The translations under genes were made by a program, and so were the position numbers. Below, one piece after another: positions 53,544 to 63,028 of a stretch of DNA of 64,000 bases (its first letter is position 1; each line of letters opens with the position of its first letter). The notes below the pieces were generated by a model. It did no database searches. It was not told the origin of the DNA and worked only from the letters and a program-made list of their open reading frames with translations. This DNA comes from an uncultured Prevotellaceae bacterium (GTDB lineage: Bacteria; Bacteroidota; Bacteroidia; Bacteroidales; Bacteroidaceae). Location: contig CAMVUB010000003.1 of NCBI GenBank assembly GCA_947170495.1, forward strand, positions 1 through 64,000. The letters run 5' to 3'.

Positions 53544-55352
53544 ATGAAGCCGAAGAGGGCGATGGGCATTGGGGCGTTGCTGTATCGCATACTGCGGTAT
53601 GTGATGCCGTATCGCTGGCTGGTGGCCATCACGTTGTTCTTGACGCTGGTGGGGTCGCTGCTGGCGCAGGTCAATGCCATCGTGCTGGACCGCTCTGTCG
53701 ATGCCATCAATGTGCTGGACCAACAGCCTACGCTCTCGTGGAGCATGGCGGTGCGCATCCTGACGATTGTGAGTGCGGTGCTGCTGGGCAAGGAGCTGCT
53801 GGCGGCGGTCGTGAATTTCTTCCGTCGTTACTACGGGGAGCGGATGCGCATCCTCGTGAGCCGCGACCTGTCGCTGAAGGTGGTCAGCCACATGCTGACG
53901 TTCCGCATCGCGTTCTTCACGACCTCAGGCAATGAGGCGGGCCGCCTGCAGTCGCGCATCGACAAGGGTGTGATGAGCACCAGCCGCGCCGTGAACAGCC
54001 TTTTCATTGACATCCTGCCGCTGTTCTCGAGTGCTGTGATAGCCCTCGTGCTGATGTTTGCGGCGAACTTCTATGTGGGACTGGTGGCGCTGTGCATTGT
54101 GCCGGTATATTTCTATGTGACGTATATCCAGGCTGAGCGTATGCGAGGTGGCCGCCGCGCCATCTTCGACGGGCAGCAATCGGTGAGCCAGAACATTCTC
54201 AACATCATTGAGAGCATCACAGTCATCAAGTCGTTCAACCGGGAGATGATTGAGAGCGAGCGGCAGGCCAATGTGCAGAACGCCGTGACGGACCTGCAGA
54301 TGAGCACCCGCAAGCAGAGCTATTTCTACACGGGCTTGAAGGGCTTCCTGGAACAGGTCGGCACGGTGCTGGTGATCATCCTGACAGCTTATCTCGTGCT
54401 CATTGACTACCCGGGTATGACGATTGGTAAGATTATGTATCACGTGATGCTGTTTGCCAACGTCAGCGCACCCATCCGCCAGCTGCATCGCATCTACGAC
54501 GACATCAACGACGCCCTCATCTACTCAGAGGGACTCTTCGAGCTGCTGGAAGGCAACGCGGATGTAGAGGAGACGGGCTCGTATCACCCGGCGACGGTGG
54601 CGGGACGTTTCCAGCTGGAACATGTCGATTTCACCTACCCCAACGGCGTGAAGGCGCTGCACGATGTCTCGATGACCATAGAGCCGGGGAAGATCACGGC
54701 GCTCGTGGGACTGAGCGGTGCGGGCAAGAGCACGGTGGTGAACCTGCTGGATAAGTTCTACCTGCCCGACAGCGGCAACATCAGCCTCGACGGCACACCG
54801 CTCCACGAGTGGGACACGCGCTGGCTGCGCGAGCATGTGGGCTTGGTGATGCAGAAGAACCACATCTTCGACGGCAGCATCGAGGAGAACATCCGCTACG
54901 GCAACACGCATGCGTCCCACGAGGAGGTGGTGGCGGCGGCCAAGCAGGCGTTCCTCTACGACCAGGTCATGCAACTGCCTGAGGGCTTCGCCAGCAGCGC
55001 GCTCCGCCTCAGTGGCGGACAGCAGCAGCGCGTGGCCATCGCACGCATGTTCATCAAGAACCCGGCCGTCATCATCCTCGACGAACCCACGGCCAGCCTC
55101 GACGCCATCGCCACGGAGCAGATCAAGGCGAGCCTCGACGCCATCAAGCGCGGGCGCACAGTCATCATCATCTCGCACAGCATGGGACAGATCGTGGATG
55201 CCGACCAGCTGTATGTCCTCGACCACGGACACGTGGTGCAGAGCGGTACGCCCGAAGAGGTGTATCACCAAGGCGGGCGCTACAAGGAGATCTTCGATGC
55301 CAGCGCACGCTCCATGAATGCCGACAAGATTGCCAACGTGATTGCTAACTGA
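53544..55352 (+). CDS. ABC exporter, fused permease and ATPase
   Basis: A 602-residue half-transporter. Six membrane helices occupy ~1-320. The ATPase has Walker A GLSGAGKST, signature LSGGQQQR and Walker B VIILDEPTASLD, followed by the H-loop IISHSMG. Such exporters act as dimers, moving lipids or drugs. Start at ATG 53544; a TTG six bases earlier is possible but lacks support. The substrate is unknown; MsbA-like lipid export is one possibility. Confidence 0.92.
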   Translation: MKPKRAMGIGALLYRILRYVMPYRWLVAITLFLTLVGSLLAQVNAIVLDRSVDAINVLDQQPTLSWSMAVRILTIVSAVLLGKELLAAVVNFFRRYYGERMRILVSRDLSLKVVSHMLTFRIAFFTTSGNEAGRLQSRIDKGVMSTSRAVNSLFIDILPLFSSAVIALVLMFAANFYVGLVALCIVPVYFYVTYIQAERMRGGRRAIFDGQQSVSQNILNIIESITVIKSFNREMIESERQANVQNAVTDLQMSTRKQSYFYTGLKGFLEQVGTVLVIILTAYLVLIDYPGMTIGKIMYHVMLFANVSAPIRQLHRIYDDINDALIYSEGLFELLEGNADVEETGSYHPATVAGRFQLEHVDFTYPNGVKALHDVSMTIEPGKITALVGLSGAGKSTVVNLLDKFYLPDSGNISLDGTPLHEWDTRWLREHVGLVMQKNHIFDGSIEENIRYGNTHASHEEVVAAAKQAFLYDQVMQLPEGFASSALRLSGGQQQRVAIARMFIKNPAVIILDEPTASLDAIATEQIKASLDAIKRGRTVIIISHSMGQIVDADQLYVLDHGHVVQSGTPEEVYHQGGRYKEIFDASARSMNADKIANVIAN

Positions 55353-55360
55353 TAACCGAT

Positions 55361-55783
55361 ATGTCTATGAAAATCAGAACACTCCTATATGCTGCACTCC
55401 TGCTGGTGCTGACCGCCTGTAACCGTCAGGAGCTGCCGCCGACGGCCTCACAGTTCATTAAAGAGCACTTCCCCGATGCATCGCTCGTCATGGTAGAGAT
55501 GGAGGAGGACGACGATAACGGGATGGAGTACAACGTGTGGCTCAATGACGGCACGAAGCTGGACTTCAACATGACAGGTGAGTGGATGCAGGTGAGCCGT
55601 AAGAAGACGGGCGTGCCTGCAGAACTCGTGCCTGAAGCCATCCGGCAATATGTGGCCACAAACTATCCGGAGAAGGCTATCTTCAAGCTGAAGAAGCGCC
55701 CCTATGGGTATAAAATAAGCCTCTCCGATGACAGCGACCTCAGGTTTAATCCCCAAGGGCTGTTTCTCGAAGAGGTGGATTAA
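55361..55783 (+). CDS. PepSY-like small lipoprotein
   Basis: A 140-residue lipoprotein (lipobox LLVLTAC). The body resembles PepSY-like/DUF2874 repeats: FIKEHFPDASLVMVEMEED and IRQYVATNYPEKAIFKLK are two copies of the same helix-strand unit. It follows the ABC exporter by 8 bp. PepSY-like domains are thought to inhibit proteases or bind envelope partners; the role here is unknown. It ends just before the convergent hisB. Confidence 0.8.
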   Translation: MSMKIRTLLYAALLLVLTACNRQELPPTASQFIKEHFPDASLVMVEMEEDDDNGMEYNVWLNDGTKLDFNMTGEWMQVSRKKTGVPAELVPEAIRQYVATNYPEKAIFKLKKRPYGYKISLSDDSDLRFNPQGLFLEEVD

Positions 55784-55789
55784 CAGGGG

Positions 55790-56971
55790 TTAGAGCACGC
55801 CCTTGCTGGAGGGCAGCTGCATGTGGTGGATATCACGGCGCACAGCCATGCGCAGGGCACGGGCAAGGGCTTTGAAGATGCCCTCAATCTTGTGGTGCTC
55901 GTTCTGACCTTCGGCCTTGATATTCAGGTTCATGCGGGCGGCATCACTCAGACTCTTGAAGAAATGCAGGAACATCTCGGTAGGCATCTCCCCTACCCGC
56001 TCGCGATGGAACTCGGCGTCCCAGACGAGCCAGGGGCGTCCGCCGAAGTCGAGGGCGACGCTGCAGAGGCAGTCGTCCATAGGCAGGGTGTAGCCGTAGC
56101 GCTCGATGCCACGCTTGTCGCCGAGGGCCTTGAGCAACGCCTCGCCCAGGGCGAGGGCGGTGTCCTCGATGGTGTGGTGTTCATCGACGTGCAGGTCGCC
56201 CTTCACGCGGATGTCCAAGTCGATGGCGCCGTGCTTGGCAATCTGTTCGAGCATGTGGTCGAAGAAGCCGAGGCCCGTGGAGATCTGGCTCTTGCCGGTG
56301 CCGTCAAGGTTCACGCTGACAGCGATATCCGTCTCCTTCGTCGTACGCTTCACCGTCGCCGTCCGCACCCCAGCATACACAAGCTCGGCAACTTGTTGCC
56401 AAGAATGGACAATGGACAATTGAGAGGTAACCACCCTCCCCCCCCTAACAGGGGAGGGGTCGGGGGTGGGGCCTATTATGACCGCTTTACATCCAATATT
56501 CTTAGCCAGCTGCGCATCGCTCTCGCGATCGCCGATGACGTAGCTGTTGGCGAGGTCATAGGAGCCGTCCATGTATTTCGTGAGCATGGCGGTGCCCGGC
56601 TTACGCGTGGGCAGGTTGTCTTCGGGGAAGCTGCGGTCGATGAGGATGTCGTCGAAGGTGACGCCCTCGCCATCCAGAATCTCCAGCATCAGGTTATGTG
56701 TGGGCCAGAAGTCTGCTTCGGGATACGAGGGTGTACCAAGCCCGTCCTGATTGGAGACCATCACGAAGCGGTAGTCGGTATGCTGACGCAGGAAGCGCAG
56801 GGCGCTGATGGCTCCCGGCAGGAAGTGGAACTTCTCGAAGGAGTCTATCTGTTCGTCGACAGGCTCACGCAGGATCGTGCCGTCGCGGTCGATAAAGAGA
56901 AGACCCACCCCCGACCCCTCCCGTGAAGGGAGGGGGGAGGGCTGGCGCGTAGATTCATTATTTTTCGACAT
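55790..56971 (-). CDS. hisB: Bifunctional histidinol phosphatase / imidazoleglycerol-phosphate dehydratase
   Basis: A 393-residue fusion for two histidine steps. The HAD phosphatase has [10 protein letters not shown] and [14 protein letters not shown]. The dehydratase has [26 protein letters not shown] and the metal-binding histidines near [13 protein letters not shown]. The N-terminal [17 protein letters not shown] and a linker segment ([12 protein letters not shown] then SQLSIVHS) are encoded by repeats and are foreign to the family. Without them the length is normal. The last gene of the hisG-D-C-B cluster; its start lies in the loop of a long inverted repeat. Confidence 0.93.
   Translation of the reverse strand: MSKNNESTRQPSPLPSREGSGVGLLFIDRDGTILREPVDEQIDSFEKFHFLPGAISALRFLRQHTDYRFVMVSNQDGLGTPSYPEADFWPTHNLMLEILDGEGVTFDDILIDRSFPEDNLPTRKPGTAMLTKYMDGSYDLANSYVIGDRESDAQLAKNIGCKAVIIGPTPDPSPVRGGRVVTSQLSIVHSWQQVAELVYAGVRTATVKRTTKETDIAVSVNLDGTGKSQISTGLGFFDHMLEQIAKHGAIDLDIRVKGDLHVDEHHTIEDTALALGEALLKALGDKRGIERYGYTLPMDDCLCSVALDFGGRPWLVWDAEFHRERVGEMPTEMFLHFFKSLSDAARMNLNIKAEGQNEHHKIEGIFKALARALRMAVRRDIHHMQLPSSKGVL
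56402..56425 (-). repeat. Heptamer words inside hisB linker
   Basis: Two tggacaa heptamers followed by ttgagag encode SQLSIVHS between the two HisB domains. The ttgagag unit is shared with hisIE and addB. Confidence 0.75.
56434..56472 (-). repeat. GC-rich palindrome inside hisB linker
   Basis: A copy with CCCCTAACAGGGGAGGGG followed by TCGGGGGTGGGGCC. It encodes [13 protein letters not shown] between the phosphatase and dehydratase domains. Confidence 0.8.
56902..56956 (-). repeat. GC-rich palindrome inside hisB N-terminus
   Basis: GACCCACCCCCGACCCCTCC begins a 34-nt core (to 56935) with stem CCCTCCC/GGGAGGG, followed by a tail ending GCGTAGATTC shared with the hisC copy. It encodes [18 protein letters not shown]. 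Confidence 0.85.
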
Positions 56972-57021
56972 TTCGATATTTCGATATTACGTTATTACGA
57001 AGAAAGTCACCCCGCAGGTCT

Positions 57022-57056
57022 CCCCTCCCTTCACGGGAGGGGTTAGGGGGTGGGTC
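57022..57056 (-). repeat. GC-rich palindrome overlapping the hisC stop
   Basis: An opposite-orientation copy, CCCCTCCCTTCACGGGAGGG onward to GGGTC. The hisC stop codon (57043-57045) lies inside it and the last residues RPTP come from it. Confidence 0.85.
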
Positions 57057-58143
57057 TGTATTGTCTTAACGCCCCAAGTAATGCATTGTTCTCCTGCGGG
57101 GTGCCAATGGTGATGCGGAGGCAGTTACCGCAGAGCTGCACACGGGAACGGTTGCGGACAACGATGCCGCGGTCGATGAGGTAGTGATAGATGCCGTCGG
57201 CATCCGTCATGCGGGCCAGGAAGAAGTTGGCATCCGTGGGGTACACGGCCTTGCAGATGGGCAGCTCGGCCACGGCGGGCAGCAGCTGCTCACGTTCGCG
57301 CAGGAGCGTGGCACGCCAGTACTGCACCTGCTGGATATCGGCCAGCATCTTCATCGCCTGCTGCTGGGTGAGCGCATTGATGTTGTAGGGATATTTCACC
57401 TTGTTGAACAGCGCGATGATCTCCTCGGAGGCGAAGGCCATACCCAGTCGGATGGCAGCCGAGGCCCACAACTTGGAGAACGTATTGAGGACGATGAGGT
57501 TGGGGAAACGGTCGAGGTCGAGGCGGAAGGGACGCGCGTCGTTGAAGTCGCTGTAAGCTTCATCGACGACCACGATGCCCTGGAACTCCGTGAGGATGCG
57601 CTCGATGGCCTTGCGGTCGAGGGCGTTGCCCGTGGGGTTATTGGGCGAGCAGAGCCAGATGACCTTGGTGTGGTCATCGCAAGCCGCCAGCAGACGGTCT
57701 GCATCGAGCGAGAAGTCGTCGTTGAGGGGCACGGCGCGATATTCCACATCGTTGACGTCGGCACAGACACCATACATGCCGTAGGTGGGAGCGATGGCCA
57801 CCACGTTGTCCTGTCGCGGCTCGCAGAAGATGCGATAGACGAGGTCGATGGCCTCGTCGGAGCCGTTGCCCAGGAAGATGCGGCTAGCGGGAACCTCCTT
57901 CACCACCGACAGCTTCGCCTTCAGCTCTTCCTGCAAGGGGTCAGGATAGCGGTTGAAGTTGGCGTTGTAGGGGTTCTCGTTGGCATCGAGAAACACATTG
58001 GCCGCACGACCTTTGAACTCATCGCGCGCACAAGAGTACGGCGTGAGGGCAAGGATGTTCTTGCGAACTAGCAGACCCACCCCCGACCCCTCCCGTGGAG
58101 GGAGGGGAGAGGGCTGGAGCGTAGATTCTATATCTTTATTCAT
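57043..58143 (-). CDS. hisC: Histidinol-phosphate aminotransferase
   Basis: A 366-residue PLP aminotransferase. [37 protein letters not shown] and [16 protein letters not shown] (PLP lysine) are the family marks. Start at MNKDIES; a longer frame starts in the upstream repeat and is not credible. The N-terminal [19 protein letters not shown] is repeat-encoded, and the C-terminal RPTP with the stop also. The start codon lies in the loop of a long inverted repeat. Confidence 0.94.
   Translation of the reverse strand: MNKDIESTLQPSPLPPREGSGVGLLVRKNILALTPYSCARDEFKGRAANVFLDANENPYNANFNRYPDPLQEELKAKLSVVKEVPASRIFLGNGSDEAIDLVYRIFCEPRQDNVVAIAPTYGMYGVCADVNDVEYRAVPLNDDFSLDADRLLAACDDHTKVIWLCSPNNPTGNALDRKAIERILTEFQGIVVVDEAYSDFNDARPFRLDLDRFPNLIVLNTFSKLWASAAIRLGMAFASEEIIALFNKVKYPYNINALTQQQAMKMLADIQQVQYWRATLLREREQLLPAVAELPICKAVYPTDANFFLARMTDADGIYHYLIDRGIVVRNRSRVQLCGNCLRITIGTPQENNALLGALRQYRPTP
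58074..58128 (-). repeat. GC-rich palindrome inside hisC N-terminus
   Basis: Core 58074-58107 and a tail ending GCGTAGATTC, nearly identical to the hisB copy and in the same frame. It encodes [18 protein letters not shown]. Confidence 0.85.
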
Positions 58144-58190
58144 ACTTGGAAAATATCTAATAGAAAAAGAGAGACTCGAGGACTGAAACT

Positions 58191-58224
58191 CCCCTCCCTT
58201 CACGGGAGGGGTTGGGGGTGGGTC
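58191..58224 (-). repeat. GC-rich palindrome overlapping the hisD stop
   Basis: An opposite-orientation copy. The hisD stop codon (58200-58202) is inside it and the terminal THPQPLP is encoded by it. Confidence 0.85.
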
Positions 58225-59537
58225 TTCAGCCTTACCGTCATCGCATTCTTATGCGCATCGAGCTGCTCGGCGGCAGCCATGAGCTCCACGGAACGGCCGA
58301 TGCTCTGCAGGCCTTCGGGCGTAATCTTCTGATAGGTAATCTTGCGACAGAAGGCATCGAGGTTCACGCCGCTGTAGGCGGTAGCGTAGCCGTTGGTGGG
58401 CAGCGTATGGTTGGTACCCGAGGCGTAGTCGCCAGCGCTCTCAGGAGTGAGATGTCCGATGAAGACGCTGCCGGCATTCACCACGCGCTCCGCCAGCGCT
58501 TCGGCATCGGCGGTCTCGATGATGAGGTGCTCAGGGGCATAGCGGTTGCTGATGGCGAGGGCCTCGTCCGTGGAGGACACGAGCACGAGGCGGCTGTTCT
58601 CGAGGGCGGCAGCGGCGATGTCCTTGCGTGGCAGCAGGGCTAGCTGACGGGCGACCTCTTCCTGCACAGCAGCGAGCAGCGCTTCGGAGGTGGTCACGAG
58701 GAGCACCTGGGAATCCACGCCGTGCTCCGCCTGCGAGAGCAGGTCGGCAGCCACGAAGGCGGGGTTGGCCGTAGCGTCGGCGATGACCTCCACCTCGCTG
58801 GGGCCTGCGGGCATGTCGATGGCGACATCAGCCAGCGACACGAGCTGCTTGGCGCATTGCACATACTGGTTGCCGGGGCCGAAGATCTTCGACACCTTAG
58901 GCACCGACTGCGTGCCGTAGGCCATAGCACCGATGGCCTGAACGCCACCTGCCTTGAAGACCTTGGAGACACCAGCGATGCGGGCAGCCACGAGGATGGC
59001 GGGATGCACGCTGCCGTCCTTGCTGGGGGGCGTGCAGAGCACAATCTCGCTACAGCCAGCGATGCGGGCAGGCGTGGCCAGCATCAGCACGGTAGAGAAC
59101 AGGGGTGCTGTGCCGCCGGGAATATAGAGTCCCACCTTCTCGATGGGTACGCTCTTCTGCCAGCAGCGCACGCCGGGTGCCGTCTCCACCTCGATGCCAG
59201 CATAGCGCTGGGCGCTGTGGAAGCGGGCGATGTTATCGTGGGCCAGCTGCAGGGCGGCTTTCAGCTCTGCGCTGACGAGCGACTCGGCACGCTCGAATTC
59301 AGCGGGGGTGACGGCAAGGGGACTGACGGCTGCGTCAGTTGCCTTGGCACGGCAACAAACGGAACGCAGATCGACTTGGTCGAACTGCTGTTCGTAGTCG
59401 AGCACGGCTGCATCGCCCTCTGCCTTGATGCGGGCCAGCACGGCCGACACGAGGGCTGTCAGGTCTTTGGCATCCTTCGTGGGTCGCGTGATGATCTCCT
59501 TCAGCGCCGCCTCATTCGGATTTTTATAAACTAACAT
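58200..59537 (-). CDS. hisD: Histidinol dehydrogenase
   Basis: A 445-residue zinc enzyme that oxidises histidinol to histidine in two NAD-dependent steps. [49 protein letters not shown] and [15 protein letters not shown] are diagnostic. The last seven residues and the stop come from a GC-rich repeat. Unlike hisB and hisC its N-terminus has no repeat insertion. It lies between hisG and hisC. Confidence 0.95.
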   Translation of the reverse strand: MLVYKNPNEAALKEIITRPTKDAKDLTALVSAVLARIKAEGDAAVLDYEQQFDQVDLRSVCCRAKATDAAVSPLAVTPAEFERAESLVSAELKAALQLAHDNIARFHSAQRYAGIEVETAPGVRCWQKSVPIEKVGLYIPGGTAPLFSTVLMLATPARIAGCSEIVLCTPPSKDGSVHPAILVAARIAGVSKVFKAGGVQAIGAMAYGTQSVPKVSKIFGPGNQYVQCAKQLVSLADVAIDMPAGPSEVEVIADATANPAFVAADLLSQAEHGVDSQVLLVTTSEALLAAVQEEVARQLALLPRKDIAAAALENSRLVLVSSTDEALAISNRYAPEHLIIETADAEALAERVVNAGSVFIGHLTPESAGDYASGTNHTLPTNGYATAYSGVNLDAFCRKITYQKITPEGLQSIGRSVELMAAAEQLDAHKNAMTVRLKTHPQPLP

Positions 59538-59552
59538 AGCTATTTCTTCACT

Positions 59553-59586
59553 CCCCTCCCTTCACGGGAGGGGTCGGGGGTGGGTC
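59553..59586 (-). repeat. GC-rich palindrome between hisG and hisD
   Basis: An opposite-orientation copy ending two bases before the hisG stop codon (59589-59591). It has no partner copy inside hisD, unlike the hisD-hisC and hisC-hisB junctions. Confidence 0.85.
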
Positions 59587-59588
59587 TA

Positions 59589-60440
59589 TTACAAAATCAT
59601 TTTCTCAATGGGAATCACTAGGATGCCCTGGGCGCCAAGCGCTTTCAGCTGTGAGATGACTTCCCAGAAGCGCTTCTCGTCGATGACGGTGTGGACGCTG
59701 TTCCACCCCGGCGTTGCCAGCGGCATCACCGTGGGGCTCTTGGCACCCGGCAGAACGGCGATGACCTCCTGCAGACGCTCGCTGGGGACGTTCATGAGGA
59801 CGTACTTCTTGTCCTCGGCAGCCTTGACGGCTTCGATGCGGAAGAGCAGGTCTTCGAGGATGGCACGCTTCTCAGCGTCGAGGTTCTTGTTGGCAATCAG
59901 CAGGGCTTCGCTCTGCATCACCACCTCCACCTCTCGCAGGTTGTTGCTCACGAGGGTGCTGCCCGACGAGACGATATCGAAGATACCGTCAGCGAGACCA
60001 ATGCCCGGGCTGATCTCCACGGAACCCGTGATGACGTGCACCTCGGCATTCACCTTATTCTTATTAAGGAACGCGCGAAGGATGCCGGGATAGCTGGTGG
60101 CAATCTTCTTGCCCTCGAACCACTCGACACCCGGATAATCGATAGCCTTGGGGATGGCCAATGACAGACGGCATTTGCTGAAGCCCAGGCGGCGGACGAT
60201 GTCAGCCTCCTCGGCACGCTCCACGAACTCATTCTCGCCGACGATGCCCAGGTCAGCCACACCCGTGGCCACGCTCTGGGGAATGTCATCGTCGCGCAGG
60301 TAGAGCACTTCAATGGGGAAATTGGGCGACTGCACGAGCAGCGTGCGCTTGCTCGACGGAATCTTGATGCCTGCTTCGGCAAGCAACGCCATCGTGTCCT
60401 CAAACAGACGGCCTTTGGATTGTACTGCGATACGTATCAT
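59589..60440 (-). CDS. hisG: ATP phosphoribosyltransferase (long form)
   Basis: A 283-residue enzyme for the first committed step of histidine synthesis. It starts MIRIAVQSKGRLFEDTMALL; a longer frame reading back toward the tRNA is not supported. GIVGENEFVERAEE and the phosphoribosyl region IFDIVSSGSTLVSNNL are present. The C-terminal ~75 residues form the ACT-like HisG-C domain of the long form, which binds histidine for feedback inhibition. First gene of hisG-D-C-B, 82 bp after tRNA-Pro on the same strand. No His-rich leader peptide was found. Confidence 0.95.
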   Translation of the reverse strand: MIRIAVQSKGRLFEDTMALLAEAGIKIPSSKRTLLVQSPNFPIEVLYLRDDDIPQSVATGVADLGIVGENEFVERAEEADIVRRLGFSKCRLSLAIPKAIDYPGVEWFEGKKIATSYPGILRAFLNKNKVNAEVHVITGSVEISPGIGLADGIFDIVSSGSTLVSNNLREVEVVMQSEALLIANKNLDAEKRAILEDLLFRIEAVKAAEDKKYVLMNVPSERLQEVIAVLPGAKSPTVMPLATPGWNSVHTVIDEKRFWEVISQLKALGAQGILVIPIEKMIL

Positions 60441-60484
60441 AGTAGTGTCTTGTTTTACTCGTTGTGGCCTCAAGAACAGACAAC

Positions 60485-60507
60485 GCCGCACGAGGTCTTC
60501 ATGCGGC
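60485..60507 (-). terminator. Hairpin between tRNA-Pro and hisG
   Basis: GCCGCA at 60485-60490 pairs with TGCGGC at 60502-60507. It may end the tRNA transcript, but with no strong T-run read-through into hisG is possible. Confidence 0.45.
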
Positions 60508-60521
60508 GCTGAGTCCTTGCG

Positions 60522-60594
60522 TCGGGGCGACCCGACTCGAACGGGCGACCACCTGGTCCCAAACCAGGTGCGCTACCAACTGCGCTACGCCCCG
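60522..60594 (-). tRNA. tRNA-Pro (anticodon UGG)
   Basis: A 73-nt cloverleaf on the minus strand: acceptor CGGGGCG/CGCCCCG, D arm GCGCAGTTGGTAGCGC, anticodon stem CCTGG/CCAGG around loop TTTGGGA (anticodon TGG), T arm CCCGTTCGAGTCGGG and discriminator A. The CCA end is not encoded. A TATCTTTG promoter element lies just upstream. Confidence 0.95.
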
Positions 60595-60605
60595 AAAAGC
60601 GGGTG

Positions 60606-60613
60606 CAAAGATA
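60606..60613 (-). promoter_or_regulatory. -7 element of tRNA-Pro
   Basis: TATCTTTG on the minus strand, 11 bases from the tRNA 5' end, matches TAnnTTTG. Confidence 0.65.
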
Positions 60614-60750
60614 CATAAAAAGTTTAAAGTTGATGGTTTAAAGTTGAAAGATTTTGCATTTCGGGTTGTATTTTTGTGCTTTTCCTGTCTTTTTTCTCGT
60701 GTCACCTCCTCATTTTTCACGTTTCATGCTTCCATTATTCACTTTTTATG

Positions 60751-60758
60751 TACCTTTG
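60751..60758 (+). promoter_or_regulatory. -7 element of recR
   Basis: TACCTTTG, nine bases before the recR ATG; a -33 element is not clear. The spacing predicts a leaderless or very short leader. Confidence 0.6.
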
Positions 60759-60767
60759 CGGGCGTTT

Positions 60768-61376
60768 ATGGAAATCCCATCCCTATATCTGGAGCGTGCC
60801 GTGAGTCAGTTTGCGGGACTGCCGGGCATCGGACGTAAAACGGCGATGCGCTTGGTGCTGCATCTGCTCAAGCGCGAGCGCACAGATGTCGATGCCTTTG
60901 CCGACAGCCTCAAGGCGCTGATGGCCAACGTGCACTACTGCCGCATCTGCCATAACATCTGCGACGGCGACATCTGCGGCATCTGCGCCACGCCCAGCCG
61001 CGACCACAGCACCGTGTGTGTTGTGGAGAGCATTCAGGATGTGATGGCCATCGAGGCCACACAGCAGTTCAGCGGCGTGTATCATGTGCTGGGAGGTGTC
61101 ATCTCACCCATGGACGGCATCGGGCCGCAGGACTTGGAGATCACATCGCTGGTGGAGCGCATCGCCAAAGGGGGCATCAAGGAGGTCATCCTAGCCCTCA
61201 GCCCCACGATGGAGGGCGACACCACGGATTTCTATATCTACCGCAAGCTGGCGGACTACAAGGTCACCATCACCACCATCGCACGCGGCGTGGCACAGAA
61301 CGACCTGCTGCATTACACCGATGAGGTGACGCTCGGCCGCAGCATCTTAGACCGTAAACCCTTTATCCTCAAATGA
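60768..61376 (+). CDS. recR: Recombination mediator RecR
   Basis: A 202-residue protein that with RecO/RecF loads RecA at gaps. [20 protein letters not shown] starts an HhH region ([10 protein letters not shown]). A zinc finger [16 protein letters not shown] follows and the Toprim domain begins [14 protein letters not shown]. An upstream in-frame extension overlaps the promoter and is rejected. The stop overlaps the next start by four bases (ATGA). Together with addAB and recN it shows both recombination routes. Confidence 0.96.
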   Translation: MEIPSLYLERAVSQFAGLPGIGRKTAMRLVLHLLKRERTDVDAFADSLKALMANVHYCRICHNICDGDICGICATPSRDHSTVCVVESIQDVMAIEATQQFSGVYHVLGGVISPMDGIGPQDLEITSLVERIAKGGIKEVILALSPTMEGDTTDFYIYRKLADYKVTITTIARGVAQNDLLHYTDEVTLGRSILDRKPFILK

Positions 61377-61825
61377 AGAAAATCATCACTGCACTCAGAT
61401 GCGTCTATGCCACGCAACTTCTTGTGGCTGCCCTCATCCTGCTCGTCTATGAAGCTGGCTGGCTGTCACCAGGGCTGCTGGCCGGCGATGCCACGACGTC
61501 GTATTGGATGAACATGGTCGGCGTGGTCGTGACGCTGCTGTGCATCCTGCTGGCATTGAAACTGATGAACTTCAAGCGCGTGAAGGCCATGATTCATGCA
61601 GACGAGCAGGACTATTTTGTCCTGTCGCTCGTACGCATCCAACTGCTGGGCCTGCCGCTCCTGTATAACACCTTCGCGTATTATCTGCTGGGCTGTGAGC
61701 CCACCTGCGGCTATCTGGCGCTGATGTGCGTCGTGGCCTTCTTCTTCATCTGGCCCTCCGAGGACAAGATGCTGTACGAGCGTGGCATCGACGATGCCAA
61801 ACAGGAGGACTCAACAAAGAACTGA
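61373..61825 (+). CDS. Small four-helix membrane protein of unknown function
   Basis: A 150-residue protein with about four hydrophobic helices (for example [17 protein letters not shown] and [19 protein letters not shown]) and a charged C-terminal tail. No family was recognised. It is coupled to recR by an ATGA overlap and 6 bp precede the next glycosyltransferase, so it is part of the same operon. Confidence 0.75.
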   Translation: MKKIITALRCVYATQLLVAALILLVYEAGWLSPGLLAGDATTSYWMNMVGVVVTLLCILLALKLMNFKRVKAMIHADEQDYFVLSLVRIQLLGLPLLYNTFAYYLLGCEPTCGYLALMCVVAFFFIWPSEDKMLYERGIDDAKQEDSTKN

Positions 61826-61831
61826 GAACTG

Positions 61832-63028
61832 ATGAAACTGTCCGTCGTCATCGTCAACTACAACGTCAAGCACTTCCTCTGGCAGTGCCTGGACTCCGTG
61901 CGTCGCGCCTCCAAAGGTTTGGATGTGGAGGTGTGGGTCGTCGATAACGCCTCTTCGGACAAGTCCATCGACTATGTGCGTGTTGACTTCCCCGACGTTC
62001 ACTATATCGAGAACACGGAGAACGTGGGCTTCGCCCGCGCCAACAACCAGGCCATCCGACAGGCCACCGGCGATCTGGTGCTTCTCCTCAACCCCGACAC
62101 ATTCGTGGCGGAGGACACCCTCGCCCATTGCATACATTTCTTCGAGGAGCACGAACGCGCCGGTGCCGTGGGCATTCACATGGTGAACCACGACGGTTCC
62201 TTTGCGCGCGAGTCGCGACGCGGGCTCCCCACTCCAGCCACCTCCTTCTATAAGGTCGTCGGTCTTGGGCGTCTCTTCCCCACACATCGTCGCTTCGCCA
62301 AATACTATATGGGCCATCTGCCTGAGTTCGCCGACGGACAGATTGAGGCGCTCTCGGGGGCTTTCATGATGCTGCGGCGCAAGGCGCTGGAGGAGGTGGG
62401 ATTGCTCGACGAGACCTATTTCATGTATGGCGAGGACATCGACCTCAGCTACCGCATCGGACGTGCCGGTTGGGAACGATGGTACACGCCCAAGCTGATG
62501 CTGCACTATAAAGGTGAGAGCACCCAGCAGACGAGCTTCCGCTATGTCTATAACTTCTACCACGCGATGCTCATCTTCTTCCGCAAGCATTTTGCGCGCC
62601 GCTACTGGTTTGCGTGGCTTTTCGTGGAGATGTCCGTACTCGCAATGGGCATCCTCAGCATGGCCCGCAAATGGTTGAAACGCGGCTGGCGCTGGCTGAA
62701 GAAGATCACGGGCATCAACCGCTTGCAGCAGTTACGCCCCGGCAGCCCGGAGACTCTCCTCTTCCTCGGCTCCAACGAGGCATGGAACGAGGTGCAGGCC
62801 ATCTGCAGTCGCGAGGGACTCGCTGCCACGCGTGCCGACGATATACCCTCTGACCCCATGGCGCCCAACTACCTCTATATCGTCTTTGAGGTGACCACCT
62901 ACGGCCACCCCTATCAGAATATGCTGTGGCAGATGGTGGCCGCACACCGCAAGGGCATCCGCAGCCACCTCGGCACCTATAACCAGCAAACCCACACGCT
63001 CATCCTGCCCAATGACATCTACTGCTGA
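61832..63028 (+). CDS. Family 2 glycosyltransferase, rhamnosyltransferase-like
   Basis: A 398-residue enzyme. SVVIVNYNVKHFLWQCLDSV, VVDNASSDKS, LLLNPDTF and MYGEDIDLSYRIGRAGW are typical GT2 marks, including the NPDT metal motif and the ED catalytic region. The C-terminal ~120 residues include a hydrophobic segment and a domain starting SPETLLFLGSNEAW of unknown role. It probably acts in cell-surface polysaccharide synthesis. It overlaps the GNAT gene by 17 bases. Confidence 0.88.
   Translation: MKLSVVIVNYNVKHFLWQCLDSVRRASKGLDVEVWVVDNASSDKSIDYVRVDFPDVHYIENTENVGFARANNQAIRQATGDLVLLLNPDTFVAEDTLAHCIHFFEEHERAGAVGIHMVNHDGSFARESRRGLPTPATSFYKVVGLGRLFPTHRRFAKYYMGHLPEFADGQIEALSGAFMMLRRKALEEVGLLDETYFMYGEDIDLSYRIGRAGWERWYTPKLMLHYKGESTQQTSFRYVYNFYHAMLIFFRKHFARRYWFAWLFVEMSVLAMGILSMARKWLKRGWRWLKKITGINRLQQLRPGSPETLLFLGSNEAWNEVQAICSREGLAATRADDIPSDPMAPNYLYIVFEVTTYGHPYQNMLWQMVAAHRKGIRSHLGTYNQQTHTLILPNDIYC

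Noticed and set aside
60460..60510. Possible histidine leader peptide and attenuator
   Set aside because: The only short frame in the hairpin region has no histidine codons, so classical his attenuation is not supported.
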